DNA from: UMGS882 sp045598975
Lineage (GTDB): Bacteria; Bacillota; Clostridia; Oscillospirales; CAG-382
DNA: 22,187 nucleotides
Direction: 5' to 3'
Assembly: GCA_045598975.1 (NCBI GenBank)
Contig: JAZRVE010000109.1
Span: 1 to 22,187, forward strand
Shown here: in pieces, positions 1 to 6,282 of the stretch
How the letters are laid out: the number at the start of each line of letters is the position of its first letter
Numbering within the stretch: the stretch's first letter is position 1
The notes under the pieces: model-generated
Database searches by the model: none
What the model was told of the DNA's origin: nothing
Seen by the model: only the letters and a program-made list of their open reading frames with translations
Program-made: the position numbers and the translations under genes

Positions 1-124
1 CCGCTTATCCGGTATATCAATGTCCGCCCGAAGTGGTCGTCGATTCTGTGGATGCTTCTCGGTGCGGTCGTCGTCGCCAACATCACGTTTTTCGGACTGG
101 TTCAGGATGGGTTTACTATCATGA
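1..124 (+). pseudogene. fragment of an unidentified membrane protein (left edge)
   Basis: Frame 1 reads from the window edge into a strongly hydrophobic stretch (residues WMLLGAVVVANITFFGLV) after a basic segment with P-L-I-R-Y. This looks like the last transmembrane helix of a membrane protein whose start lies outside the window. The frame runs on without a sensible C-terminus into sequence that reads as other proteins in other frames, so the gene is probably truncated by a junction near 120. It could be the tail of a CmpB-type ABC permease or part of the neighbouring Lnt-like fragment. The family is not identified. Confidence 0.3.
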
Positions 125-267
125 ACCAGATCGCAGTTCTGGAATATCGGTCTGATGCAGTTGGCAAGCGTCACCGGTGTTGTCGGTGTTTCGTTTATCG
201 TTACCCTTTGCGCTTGCGTCATAAATTACGTATGGGAGGACGGGGCAAACAGAAAAACAGCCATCAG
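125..267 (+). pseudogene. apolipoprotein N-acyltransferase-like fragment
   Basis: Frame 2 is open from 125 and encodes SQFWNIGLMQLASVTGVVG followed by V-S-F-I-V and a hydrophobic helix. This resembles the segment of apolipoprotein N-acyltransferase (Lnt) before the nitrilase domain, where a Q-x-A-x-x-T-G-V-x-G-V-S-F-L motif precedes a membrane helix. Lnt is normally over 450 residues with a Glu-Lys-Cys nitrilase domain, and none of that follows here. The similarity ends near 267, where frame 1 becomes a histidine kinase tail. Only about 45 residues survive, so it cannot be functional. The assignment rests on one motif. Confidence 0.42.
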
Positions 268-548
268 CGCAGTTATATTCAGGGGACAGGTCTTGGTATG
301 GCTATCACAAAGGAACTTGTTGATCTTTTGGGTGGTACCATTAGTATTACAAGTGATGTCGGAAAAGGAACAACTGCCGTAGTCCACATCGCATTTAAGA
401 CGCTGCATGAGCAGGATATTCCCTTACGGCCAATGCTTATGCCGAGGATATTTCCAATTGTAAAAAGGCCGGTATGGACAGTCATATAGCAAAGCCAATC
501 GAAGTACAGAAACTGCTCAACACGCTTTTGGAAACGATAAGCAGATGA
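268..548 (+). pseudogene. hybrid histidine kinase / receiver remnant
   Basis: Frame 1 from about 268 encodes the end of a histidine kinase ATPase domain: the G2 box IQGTGLGMAITKELVDLLGG, then T-I-S-I-T-S-D-V-G-K-G-T. It passes into K-T-L-H-E-Q-D-I-P-L, which fits alpha-4/beta-5 of a receiver domain. At 426 the meaningful reading moves to frame 3, giving T-A-N-A-Y-A-E-D and then AGMDSHIAKPIEVQKLLNTL, the classic receiver C-terminus with its conserved Lys-Pro, and stops at 546-548. The kinase N-terminus, the phospho-accepting His and Asp, and most of the receiver are missing, and at least one frameshift is present. It is clearly dead, and it shares its upstream junction with the Lnt-like fragment. 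Confidence 0.75.
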
Positions 549-589
549 TTCTCTTTTGGGGGAATAACAGCCACGGAGGGGTGATTTTT

Positions 590-1510
590 ATGAAAAAATA
601 TAAAGAATGTATCCATATGGCGGTGCTGATGCTATTTTCGCTCTGTCTGTACGGCTGCGGCAGGACGGCATCTGTTACGGAAATTCCGCTTTCAGAAAAT
701 TTGCCGGTGTGGATGCTCAATGAGGTGCATACCGTCGAGGAACTTCCGGAAAACGCCGAAGAACGTGGTCTGATCGGTATTTACACGAGTGATACCGACA
801 AGGCGGATGTGTATGTTTACAGCTTTCCCAGGGAAGATGGCGTTTCTTTGGAAGAATTCGGGCGGCAGCAGGCAACTGAACGCAATATTTTCTGTAATAT
901 GCTGACCGATCGGGACGTACCCGTTGCGGTATTGAATTATTATGACTCCGTTGAAGATGAGCATTATATTGTTCAGGCGTACATTTACGAAGCCGGTGAA
1001 CATTTCATTGAAGTCTGTACCATGTTCAAAACGGCGCTTGTTTCCTTCGGTTGCGGCGATTTGTCTATCCACATGATTCGTGAATACGATGCTAAAACGC
1101 AAAATGACAGTGCTTTGGTCTTTGATACGGTATACCTCACGGATAATGACCGGTTGCCCACGCTTCGTGTCCGGCAGTTTCCCCAAAATGACTTTCCGAC
1201 CGATGTCATTGAGCCGGCTCTTATTAACACCGTTTCGGAGGAGCAATATGCCGCTCTTGCCGAGGATGGATGGACACCGGAAGAGATCATTTCGCTTTAT
1301 GATAAAGAATACGATCTTCTCCGGGGAGACGTGATGTGCAGAAATGATCTCGTTCTTGCTTTTATCGGATATATCGATGACGGGATTTTTAAAACAAGAG
1401 CTGTTATTGATGACGGCACAGAATATGTTATGCTCTCTGCCGAAGCGGAAACCTCGAAATTTCAACACGTTACAAACGCGCTGATTGATGCCATCGAAAA
1501 AACTCGTTAA
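590..1510 (+). CDS. orphan lipoprotein of unknown function
   Basis: A 306-aa protein. The start at ATG 590 is preferred over an in-frame ATG at 545 because a GGAGGGG ribosome site lies 7-8 bases upstream and the ORF then opens with a proper lipoprotein signal peptide. The signal has basic residues (MKKYKE), a hydrophobic core, and the lipobox L-Y-G-C with the lipid-modified Cys at residue 23. The mature part is acidic and soluble, with no recognised domain. It is therefore expected to be tethered to the outer face of the membrane by Lgt/Lsp processing. It starts 41 bases after a dead receiver domain and may once have been co-transcribed with that sensor system. No family can be named. Confidence 0.8.
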   Translation: MKKYKECIHMAVLMLFSLCLYGCGRTASVTEIPLSENLPVWMLNEVHTVEELPENAEERGLIGIYTSDTDKADVYVYSFPREDGVSLEEFGRQQATERNIFCNMLTDRDVPVAVLNYYDSVEDEHYIVQAYIYEAGEHFIEVCTMFKTALVSFGCGDLSIHMIREYDAKTQNDSALVFDTVYLTDNDRLPTLRVRQFPQNDFPTDVIEPALINTVSEEQYAALAEDGWTPEEIISLYDKEYDLLRGDVMCRNDLVLAFIGYIDDGIFKTRAVIDDGTEYVMLSAEAETSKFQHVTNALIDAIEKTR

Positions 1511-1596
1511 AAAAACGAGCACAGTCTCAAAATGGCACGCTATGCCGGTCTGATTGCCGCTAAGCAACATAAGGGCTTTGATAAAGGGTGAAAGGT

Positions 1597-2013
1597 ATGA
1601 CAGAACAATACAAATACGTAAGAATTCAAGGCAGGAATCTTGTCATCAACACGCTTACCGGAAAAGGCGTATTCGGTCTGTGCATGGAGCTGGTCCGCAG
1701 TCGGAAAATGGAGAAAGAGGACGAGGATCTGTATATGGAGATCGATTCATGGTTTGCGGAAAACCTTCCGTGGCCGGAACCGTGCAAAAGGCAGGAGAGC
1801 GTGGTCTGTTATTTCAAGACCGAGAACGCCGGGGAGATGCTCAAATGGATAAAACCCGCGCTTTGGTTGTTGGATCGATACAATATCCCCTACTATCTGG
1901 TCTATACCAATTCTCCGGGCGAGATCGTCTACGAAGATAAGTATCAGGTTGTGGCAAAGGTCGATGATATCATGATTCAGCCTGTGCCGGAATCCTGGTC
2001 AAAGGACGTTTGA
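1597..2013 (+). CDS. conserved-looking hypothetical protein, 138 aa
   Basis: A small soluble protein with no signal peptide or membrane helix. ATG 1597 is chosen over GTG 1588 because GGGTGAAAGG lies at the right distance upstream. The product has an N-terminal beta-rich part, a helical central part containing the acidic stretch KEDEDLYMEIDSWF, a segment with WIKPALWLLDRYNIPYYLVY, and a beta end with G-E-I-V-Y-E-D-K-Y-Q-V-V. The alternating pattern suggests one compact alpha/beta domain. I do not recognise the family. It sits among relics of two-component genes and two orphan envelope proteins. Codon structure and ribosome site look genuine. Confidence 0.65.
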   Translation: MTEQYKYVRIQGRNLVINTLTGKGVFGLCMELVRSRKMEKEDEDLYMEIDSWFAENLPWPEPCKRQESVVCYFKTENAGEMLKWIKPALWLLDRYNIPYYLVYTNSPGEIVYEDKYQVVAKVDDIMIQPVPESWSKDV

Positions 2014-2055
2014 CAAAGCACCGCGATATTATATAAACAAAGGGGCTGCCGCAAA

Positions 2056-2133
2056 ATGAAGGTTTTCGGCGATCATATCGAAAAGCCGATCGACGTCGGG
2101 CATCTGTTCGCGGCAATGTCTCGCTTCTTATAA
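2056..2133 (+). pseudogene. second receiver-domain C-terminal remnant
   Basis: Twenty-five codons read KVFGDHIEKPIDVGHLFAAM then S-R-F-L and stop. This matches the last strand and helix of a response-regulator receiver domain, including the conserved Lys-Pro followed by I-D-V and a C-terminal amphipathic helix ending R-F-L. Nothing upstream in any frame supplies the phosphorylation Asp or the rest of the fold, and the 190-base gap between its neighbours cannot hold it. It is a relic of a second gene, because its sequence differs clearly from the receiver tail near position 500. Confidence 0.65.
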
Positions 2134-2203
2134 TTTGACGGCGTTCCGACCACGGTAAGGCAAGGAATCTGTCCTGATAAAAAAACGTACCGGAGGCATA
2201 CAA

Positions 2204-2734
2204 ATGGACGAATTAAAGAAATACGTTCAAAAAACGGCAAAAGATAAGATCATTCTCGGCGTATTCGGCGCCGTGTTCGCGGCAGCTGCCGTCATTCTGT
2301 TCACACAGCACAGTTGGGTGCTTTTTATCATCATGCTTTTATGCGCGGCTGTTCTTTTCATAGGAGCGTTTACCGCGTCTGCGACCGATAAAAAGTTCTT
2401 CGACGACATACAGAACAGCACCCGAAAAGACGAGATCCTCGCGGATTTTGCTGCGGCAGTCCCCTATGCGAACGATGAAATCCGGATGGGCGAATACTAT
2501 ATTTTTACAAAAAAACTGACAAGTCTCATCAACTATGAAGACATAATAAGCCTTCGGTATTTCGAGCATCACGACATGGAAACACATAACACGGAGGCCG
2601 GGATCGCCGTCTCTCTCAAAAAAGGCGCAGGCCGCACGCTTTGCAATTTATACGGCGACGATACACAGATGCAGGCGGAAAAGATATACAATGCCGTTTT
2701 ATCAAGAAATGCGTCCGTGGAAATCAAGGCATAA
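2204..2734 (+). CDS. two-helix membrane protein with cytoplasmic PH-like domain, unknown function
   Basis: A 176-aa protein starting at ATG 2204 with CGGAGGC ten bases upstream. A short basic N-terminus is followed by two transmembrane helices (about residues 16-33 and 37-56) joined by a tight turn. The remaining 120 residues are soluble. They contain K-K-F-F-D-D-I-Q, a beta-rich stretch with Y-Y-I-F-T-K-K-L, I-N-Y-E-D-I-I-S-L-R-Y, and a final helix. That order (helical hairpin, then beta strands around an I-x-Y-E/S-D-I motif) resembles small bacterial PH-like membrane proteins. This is an inference from pattern only. Function is unknown. It is directly followed by a broken secreted-protein gene. 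Confidence 0.7.
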   Translation: MDELKKYVQKTAKDKIILGVFGAVFAAAAVILFTQHSWVLFIIMLLCAAVLFIGAFTASATDKKFFDDIQNSTRKDEILADFAAAVPYANDEIRMGEYYIFTKKLTSLINYEDIISLRYFEHHDMETHNTEAGIAVSLKKGAGRTLCNLYGDDTQMQAEKIYNAVLSRNASVEIKA

Positions 2735-2748
2735 ACGGGGGCACACAA

Positions 2749-2922
2749 ATGAAAAGCAAAAAAGCGGGATGCTGTCATTTTTGATTTTTTGCCGCCGTCG
2801 CGCTGTTATCCTGTGCGGCGTATGCATTTCCCGATTTTGATGACAGTTCCCGGGAAAACGTCACGATAACCGTTTCCGATTCTGGAGGAATATTAAAATC
2901 ATGGAATACAAAGGTGTACTGA
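2749..2922 (+). pseudogene. secreted/lipoprotein gene interrupted by in-frame TGA
   Basis: ATG 2749 has GGGGG upstream and opens MKSKKAGCCHF, then TGA (2782-2784). The same frame continues as FFAAVALLSCAAYAFPDFDD and S-S-R-E-N-V-T-I-T-V-S-D-S-G-G to a stop at 2920-2922. The two halves together form a textbook signal peptide (basic start, hydrophobic core, L-L-S-C or A-Y-A cleavage region), so the TGA interrupts a former secreted protein. The 3' end is also truncated and overlaps the start of the next gene at 2901. It is 14 bases downstream of the two-helix membrane protein gene and was probably in the same operon. Confidence 0.6.
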
Positions 2923-3263
2923 TCGTCGTAAAGAATGTCGAAACCGCAAGACGGTTTTATCACGATCTGTTCGGACTGGAAACGGTGCTTGACAATGACG
3001 GTAACATGATCCTGTCGGGCGGCATCGTTTTGCAGGAAGAATCGTACTGGAAGCAGTTCATCGGGCGTGATATCGTAACGCGGAACAATTCCTGCGAGCT
3101 GTACTTTGAAGAAGCCGACATAGAAGCCTTCGTCGAAAAGTTAGAGCGCCTCTACCCTGCCGTCGAGTACGTCAACCGGCTCATGACACACAGTTGGGGG
3201 CAGAAGGTCGTCCGCTTCTACGATCCCGACGGGAACTTAATAGAAGTCGGGACGCCGATGTGA
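2901..3263 (+). CDS. VOC / glyoxalase-fold protein
   Basis: A 120-aa protein of the vicinal oxygen chelate superfamily. It has an N-terminal beta strand (GVLIVV), the helix V-E-T-A-R-R-F-Y-H-D-L-F-G-L typical of the first beta-alpha-beta unit, and the C-terminal signature F-Y-D-P-D-G-N-L-I-E-V-G whose Glu is the usual metal ligand. The N-terminal metal-binding His of glyoxalase I is not evident: the first strand carries V/I at the expected place. A glyoxalase I activity is therefore doubtful, and a binding protein or another VOC activity is possible. GGAGGA lies 11-12 bases before ATG 2901. The gene is followed by a terminator. Confidence 0.85.
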   Translation: MEYKGVLIVVKNVETARRFYHDLFGLETVLDNDGNMILSGGIVLQEESYWKQFIGRDIVTRNNSCELYFEEADIEAFVEKLERLYPAVEYVNRLMTHSWGQKVVRFYDPDGNLIEVGTPM

Positions 3264-3296
3264 CGAACGAAAAAAAGATACCCTGAAAACGGACAA

Positions 3297-3338
3297 AAAT
3301 CCCGCCGAAGAGGAAAATGATCCTTTTCGGCGGGATTT
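3297..3338. terminator. bidirectional intrinsic terminator between VOC gene and AraC gene
   Basis: A perfect 13-bp inverted repeat, AAATCCCGCCGAA (3297-3309) and its complement (3326-3338), with a 16-base loop. On the minus strand the stem runs into TTTTTG and would end the aminotransferase-AraC operon. On the plus strand it ends in an imperfect T-rich run and would serve the VOC gene. Confidence 0.85.
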
Positions 3339-3349
3339 GCTTATAATAA

Positions 3350-4261
3350 CTATTTTTTGCCCGCGTTCAGAGTTGCCTTCATCTGCGAGCGGGTCTGCTT
3401 TGGCGTAATGCCTTTGATCTTTTTGTACGTTCTGTAAAAATAGCTCGTGTCCTCAAAACCGCAGAGGAAGCCGATCTCCGGCAGTTCCGTATCACTGCCG
3501 TGTACCATGATGTCGGCGATCTTGATACGGTAGGATTGCAGATACTGCGAAACCGTCACCCCGAGCGCTTTCCGGAACACGCGGCAGAAATGGTACTTGC
3601 TCATGTGACAAAGAGCGGCAAGCTCTTCGTTCGTGATCTTCTTGTGGTAATTCACGTGGATATACGACCACGCCGGAGCGATCCTTTTTCTGTCGGACGT
3701 GTTGTCAGCGGCATTTTCTCGCTTGGCAGTGTTGATTTGTGTACGCAGAAGCAATGAGAAAAATTCAGCCATCAAGCCTGTCACGAGCGGTTTGTAATAG
3801 GGATGCCCGTTTTTCATTTCCGACGCCGCCAGTGAAAGAATGCTCTGTAATTTTTCATCGCCACGCACAAGGTTGTTGACACGGAGCTGATTGTCGATAA
3901 AGCAGCGCCGCAGATTCAGCCCGCTTGCGGCATACGTCGAAAGAAAATCAAGTCCGACGTCAAAGAGATGATACTTTCCCCTGTATTTTTCCGACGGAAG
4001 CGTCCGATGCAGTTCGTACGGGTTGACAATGACAATGTCGCCGGGTCTTGTGAGAATGACCTCGTCGCCGATGACAAGCAGGGCGTTTCCCTCATAGAAA
4101 TACTTGATCTCGATCTCCTCGTGAAACGCCGCCGACGAAAAGCTTTCCCCGACCTTTGCGGAATCCTTGTCCGTTCCGGAAAACAGCTCGAAATCGGGAT
4201 CGCGGAAAGGGATGCTTTCGTATTTTTTATCGGAATAATTCGGCAGCTTCTCTTTTCTCAT
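3350..4261 (-). CDS. AraC-family transcriptional regulator
   Basis: A 303-aa cytoplasmic regulator. The N-terminal half (residues about 40-95) is a cupin-like sensory domain, with H-E-E-I-E-I-K-Y-F-Y-E-G, then R-P-G-D-I-V-I-V-N-P-Y-E-L-H. The C-terminus has the two helix-turn-helix units of AraC/XylS proteins: I-T-N-E-E-L-A-A-L-C-H-M-S-K-Y-H-F-C-R-V-F, and L-P-E-I-G-F-L-C-G-F-E-D-T-S-Y-F with the conserved G-F-x-D-x-S-Y-F and G-I-T-P-K-Q. The gene starts 8 bases after the aminotransferase stop, with no strong ribosome site of its own, so translation is probably coupled. Proteins of this type usually respond to a sugar. The effector is not predictable here. Confidence 0.93.
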   Translation of the reverse strand: MRKEKLPNYSDKKYESIPFRDPDFELFSGTDKDSAKVGESFSSAAFHEEIEIKYFYEGNALLVIGDEVILTRPGDIVIVNPYELHRTLPSEKYRGKYHLFDVGLDFLSTYAASGLNLRRCFIDNQLRVNNLVRGDEKLQSILSLAASEMKNGHPYYKPLVTGLMAEFFSLLLRTQINTAKRENAADNTSDRKRIAPAWSYIHVNYHKKITNEELAALCHMSKYHFCRVFRKALGVTVSQYLQSYRIKIADIMVHGSDTELPEIGFLCGFEDTSYFYRTYKKIKGITPKQTRSQMKATLNAGKK

Positions 4262-4269
4262 AGGCGCAT

Positions 4270-5574
4270 TTATTTGAAAAGGTTGATGCTTCTGCCGTCG
4301 TTTTTGATCTGCTCTGTATCATTTTCCCTTTCGTAAGCGAGAAGCTCTTGATAATTATCAAAGACTTTACGGAGAGAAGCCGCATACTTTTCGATATCGG
4401 CTTTGTCGGCGATCTCAAAGCGCGGTGCGACCATGAACGTATTCTCCGCAAGCGATTCCGTCACGGGAAGCTCCTCGGGAAGAGTGAACTCGGACTTATA
4501 ATGCGGGCAATTGAAGCCGCAGTGGCGTTTTTCGGTATAAAACGGTTCTTTGTGGAGATGTCCGTAGCCGCAGGAGCCGCAGACGAGCCCTTCGGCGGCG
4601 AAAGCTTTGAGAAGCGTCACAAGTTTTATGCCGTGGAATTTTTCCGGGATATATCTCATGTAATGATACGCAAAAACGCGCTCCGCATTTTCCGGTACCG
4701 CCTGCGGCTTGATGCAGTCAATGTCGGCAATGAGTTTTTCGAGATACAGAGCGTTGGCATTGCGCGTCCTGTTATCCTTGTCAAGCTCATCAAGTGCGGC
4801 GTCGGCAATGGCGATGCCGAGCGGATGTGCACGGTGCTTGAAGCCGAAGCCGGTGTGCGCATATTTCTTGTATTCGGAATCATCGTCCAGCGCGCCGAGC
4901 CGGTTGTAGTGTCCGAGAGCGAGCGCTCTTTCAAAATACTCTTTGTTGTCTGTCACAAGTACGCCGCCTTCGCCCGCCGCAAGTATCTTGGAGCCCTGCA
5001 TGGAGAAACAGCCGACGTCGCCGAGACTGCCTGCCTTTTTGCCCTTATAGGTAGCGCCGTGAGCGTGTGAGCAGTCTTCCACGACCTTGATATTGTGCTT
5101 TTTGGCAAGAGCAAGGATAGGATCCATATCGCACGGCGTGCCCCAGACGTGAACAACGATGATGGCCTTGGTGCGCGGCGTAATGCAGGCTTCGACGGTC
5201 TTTGCGGATAGCGTGAAGGAATCGGCGTCCACCTCGGCAAAGACCGGGATGGCGTTGCAGGCAACGACCGGTCCCACAGATGCCCAGAAGGTATACGACG
5301 GCACGATGACTTCATCGCCCGCTCCGACGCCGACGGCATACAGACCTGCCTGAATGGCACAGGTGCCGCTGGATTCGCATACGGCGTATTTCGTGCCGAA
5401 ATACTGAGAGAATTTTTGTTCAAACCTATCTGTGATACCGGAGATGGAAATCTCCCCGTTTCTCATCATGGATTCGACGACGGGATACGCGCTCTCCTTG
5501 ACGATGGGGGCTGCGTAATCCTTATAGCCCTTGAAATGCGATTTTTCTCCGCCGAGAAGTGCAAGATTGCTCAT
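4270..5574 (-). CDS. DegT/DnrJ/EryC1/StrS-family PLP aminotransferase
   Basis: A 434-aa protein from ATG 5574, which is 8 bases after AAGAAGG; a TTG two codons upstream (5580) is less well placed. It is a fold-type I PLP aminotransferase acting on keto sugars or keto-cyclitols. Visible motifs are S-S-G-T for phosphate binding, P-S-Y-T-F-W-A-S, the PLP Asp in V-V-E-D-C-S-H-A-H-G (about residue 167), and the Schiff-base lysine in S-M-Q-G-S-K-I-L (about 196), followed by G-E-G-G. Unusually, the C-terminal substrate loop has four cysteines in a CX2C...CX3C arrangement (about residues 332-356). No nucleotide-sugar genes surround it; its only partner is the AraC regulator. Substrate is unknown, with scyllo-inosose or a keto sugar most likely. 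Confidence 0.93.
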   Translation of the reverse strand: MSNLALLGGEKSHFKGYKDYAAPIVKESAYPVVESMMRNGEISISGITDRFEQKFSQYFGTKYAVCESSGTCAIQAGLYAVGVGAGDEVIVPSYTFWASVGPVVACNAIPVFAEVDADSFTLSAKTVEACITPRTKAIIVVHVWGTPCDMDPILALAKKHNIKVVEDCSHAHGATYKGKKAGSLGDVGCFSMQGSKILAAGEGGVLVTDNKEYFERALALGHYNRLGALDDDSEYKKYAHTGFGFKHRAHPLGIAIADAALDELDKDNRTRNANALYLEKLIADIDCIKPQAVPENAERVFAYHYMRYIPEKFHGIKLVTLLKAFAAEGLVCGSCGYGHLHKEPFYTEKRHCGFNCPHYKSEFTLPEELPVTESLAENTFMVAPRFEIADKADIEKYAASLRKVFDNYQELLAYERENDTEQIKNDGRSINLFK

Positions 5575-5608
5575 AGACAAGACCTTCTTCTTTTGTTATT
5601 GTACTTTC

Positions 5609-5637
5609 ATTATACACCGTCCGTTTTCTGTTCACAA
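5609..5637 (-). promoter_or_regulatory. promoter of the aminotransferase-araC operon
   Basis: On the minus strand TTGTGA (5632-5637) and TATAAT (5609-5614) are separated by 17 bases, with TG directly before the -10 box. The -10 box is perfect and the -35 box matches four of six positions. Transcription would start about 30 bases before the ATG at 5574. Confidence 0.7.
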
Positions 5638-5741
5638 GAAAAAAATTGCTTATTTTATGTAAAATTTTGCTCAAAACATCGATATTTTCAAAATATCAGA
5701 TGAATATTTCGCAAAAGTGTCCGTTTTGCGCAGTAAACAAA

Positions 5742-5768
5742 AAGACGGAATGAGCTTCATTCCGTCTT
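5742..5768 (-). terminator. intrinsic terminator after the GNAT gene
   Basis: A perfect 12-bp stem, AAGACGGAATGA and its complement, with a 3-base loop. On the minus strand it is followed by TTTTTG. It lies 6 bases after the acetyltransferase stop codon and closes the ribF operon. Confidence 0.9.
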
Positions 5769-5773
5769 ATACT

Positions 5774-6271
5774 TTATTCTGTTGTCAAATCTTTCCGCCA
5801 GTACTCCGATCCGAGCACCGTACCGTTCTTTTCGGCGATGCGTGGGAAATGCGCGGCCAAGGAAAAGCCGTGAGAGGCATGAAAACGTCGGCTCCGCTCG
5901 TTGACGTCGGTGATGATGGCGAAAACCGTGCGGAATCCTTTTTCGCGTGCCGCCTGCTCGACAGTCTGATAGAGGCTGTGCGCGTATCCCTTCCCCTGCG
6001 CCGAACGATCGGTATATATGGAAACGTCGCAGGCATATCGATACCCTTCCCGCGGATTGAAATGATCCAAATAGCAATAGCCGACGATGTTTCCGTCCGC
6101 TTCACATACATAATACGGGAAAGCTTTCCGGATACGCTCGGCTCTTTCGGAAAAATCCGATAACGTCAGCGGCGTGATCTCAAGGGTAAAAAGCGAATTT
6201 TTCACGTAATCGTTATAGATGGCAAGACAATCTTCATAGTCCTGCGGCATGATCGGTCGAATCAGCGGCAT
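5774..6271 (-). CDS. GNAT acetyltransferase, phosphinothricin N-acetyltransferase (PAT)-like
   Basis: A 165-aa protein from ATG 6271, with AAAGGAACC just upstream; a longer upstream reading would run into the preceding gene. It matches the PAT/MnaT group of GNAT acetyltransferases. It has the opening I-R-P-I-M-P-Q-D-Y, I-Y-N-D-Y-V-K-N-S-L-F-T-L-E near residue 20, V-G-Y-C-Y-L-D-H-F, the acetyl-CoA loop R-S-A-Q-G-K-G-Y-A (89-97), and F-H-A-S-H-G-F near 130. Such enzymes acetylate primary amines of amino-acid analogues such as methionine sulfoximine or phosphinothricin; the natural substrate here is not known. It is 11 bases after the carboxypeptidase-like gene, last in the ribF operon. Confidence 0.88.
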   Translation of the reverse strand: MPLIRPIMPQDYEDCLAIYNDYVKNSLFTLEITPLTLSDFSERAERIRKAFPYYVCEADGNIVGYCYLDHFNPREGYRYACDVSIYTDRSAQGKGYAHSLYQTVEQAAREKGFRTVFAIITDVNERSRRFHASHGFSLAAHFPRIAEKNGTVLGSEYWRKDLTTE

Positions 6272-6282
6272 GGCGGTTCCTT

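Noticed and set aside
692..1570. 292-codon minus-strand open frame
   Set aside because: It lies opposite the lipoprotein gene, which has a ribosome site and lipobox; the minus frame has neither.
1511..1591. Short open stretch ending in A-R-Y-A-G-L-I-A-A-K-Q-H-K-G-F-D-K-G
   Set aside because: It could be another gene tail, but it is about 26 codons with no recognisable motif, so it is not called.
4348..5070. 240-codon plus-strand open frame
   Set aside because: It is antisense to the DegT aminotransferase, whose PLP motifs are intact.
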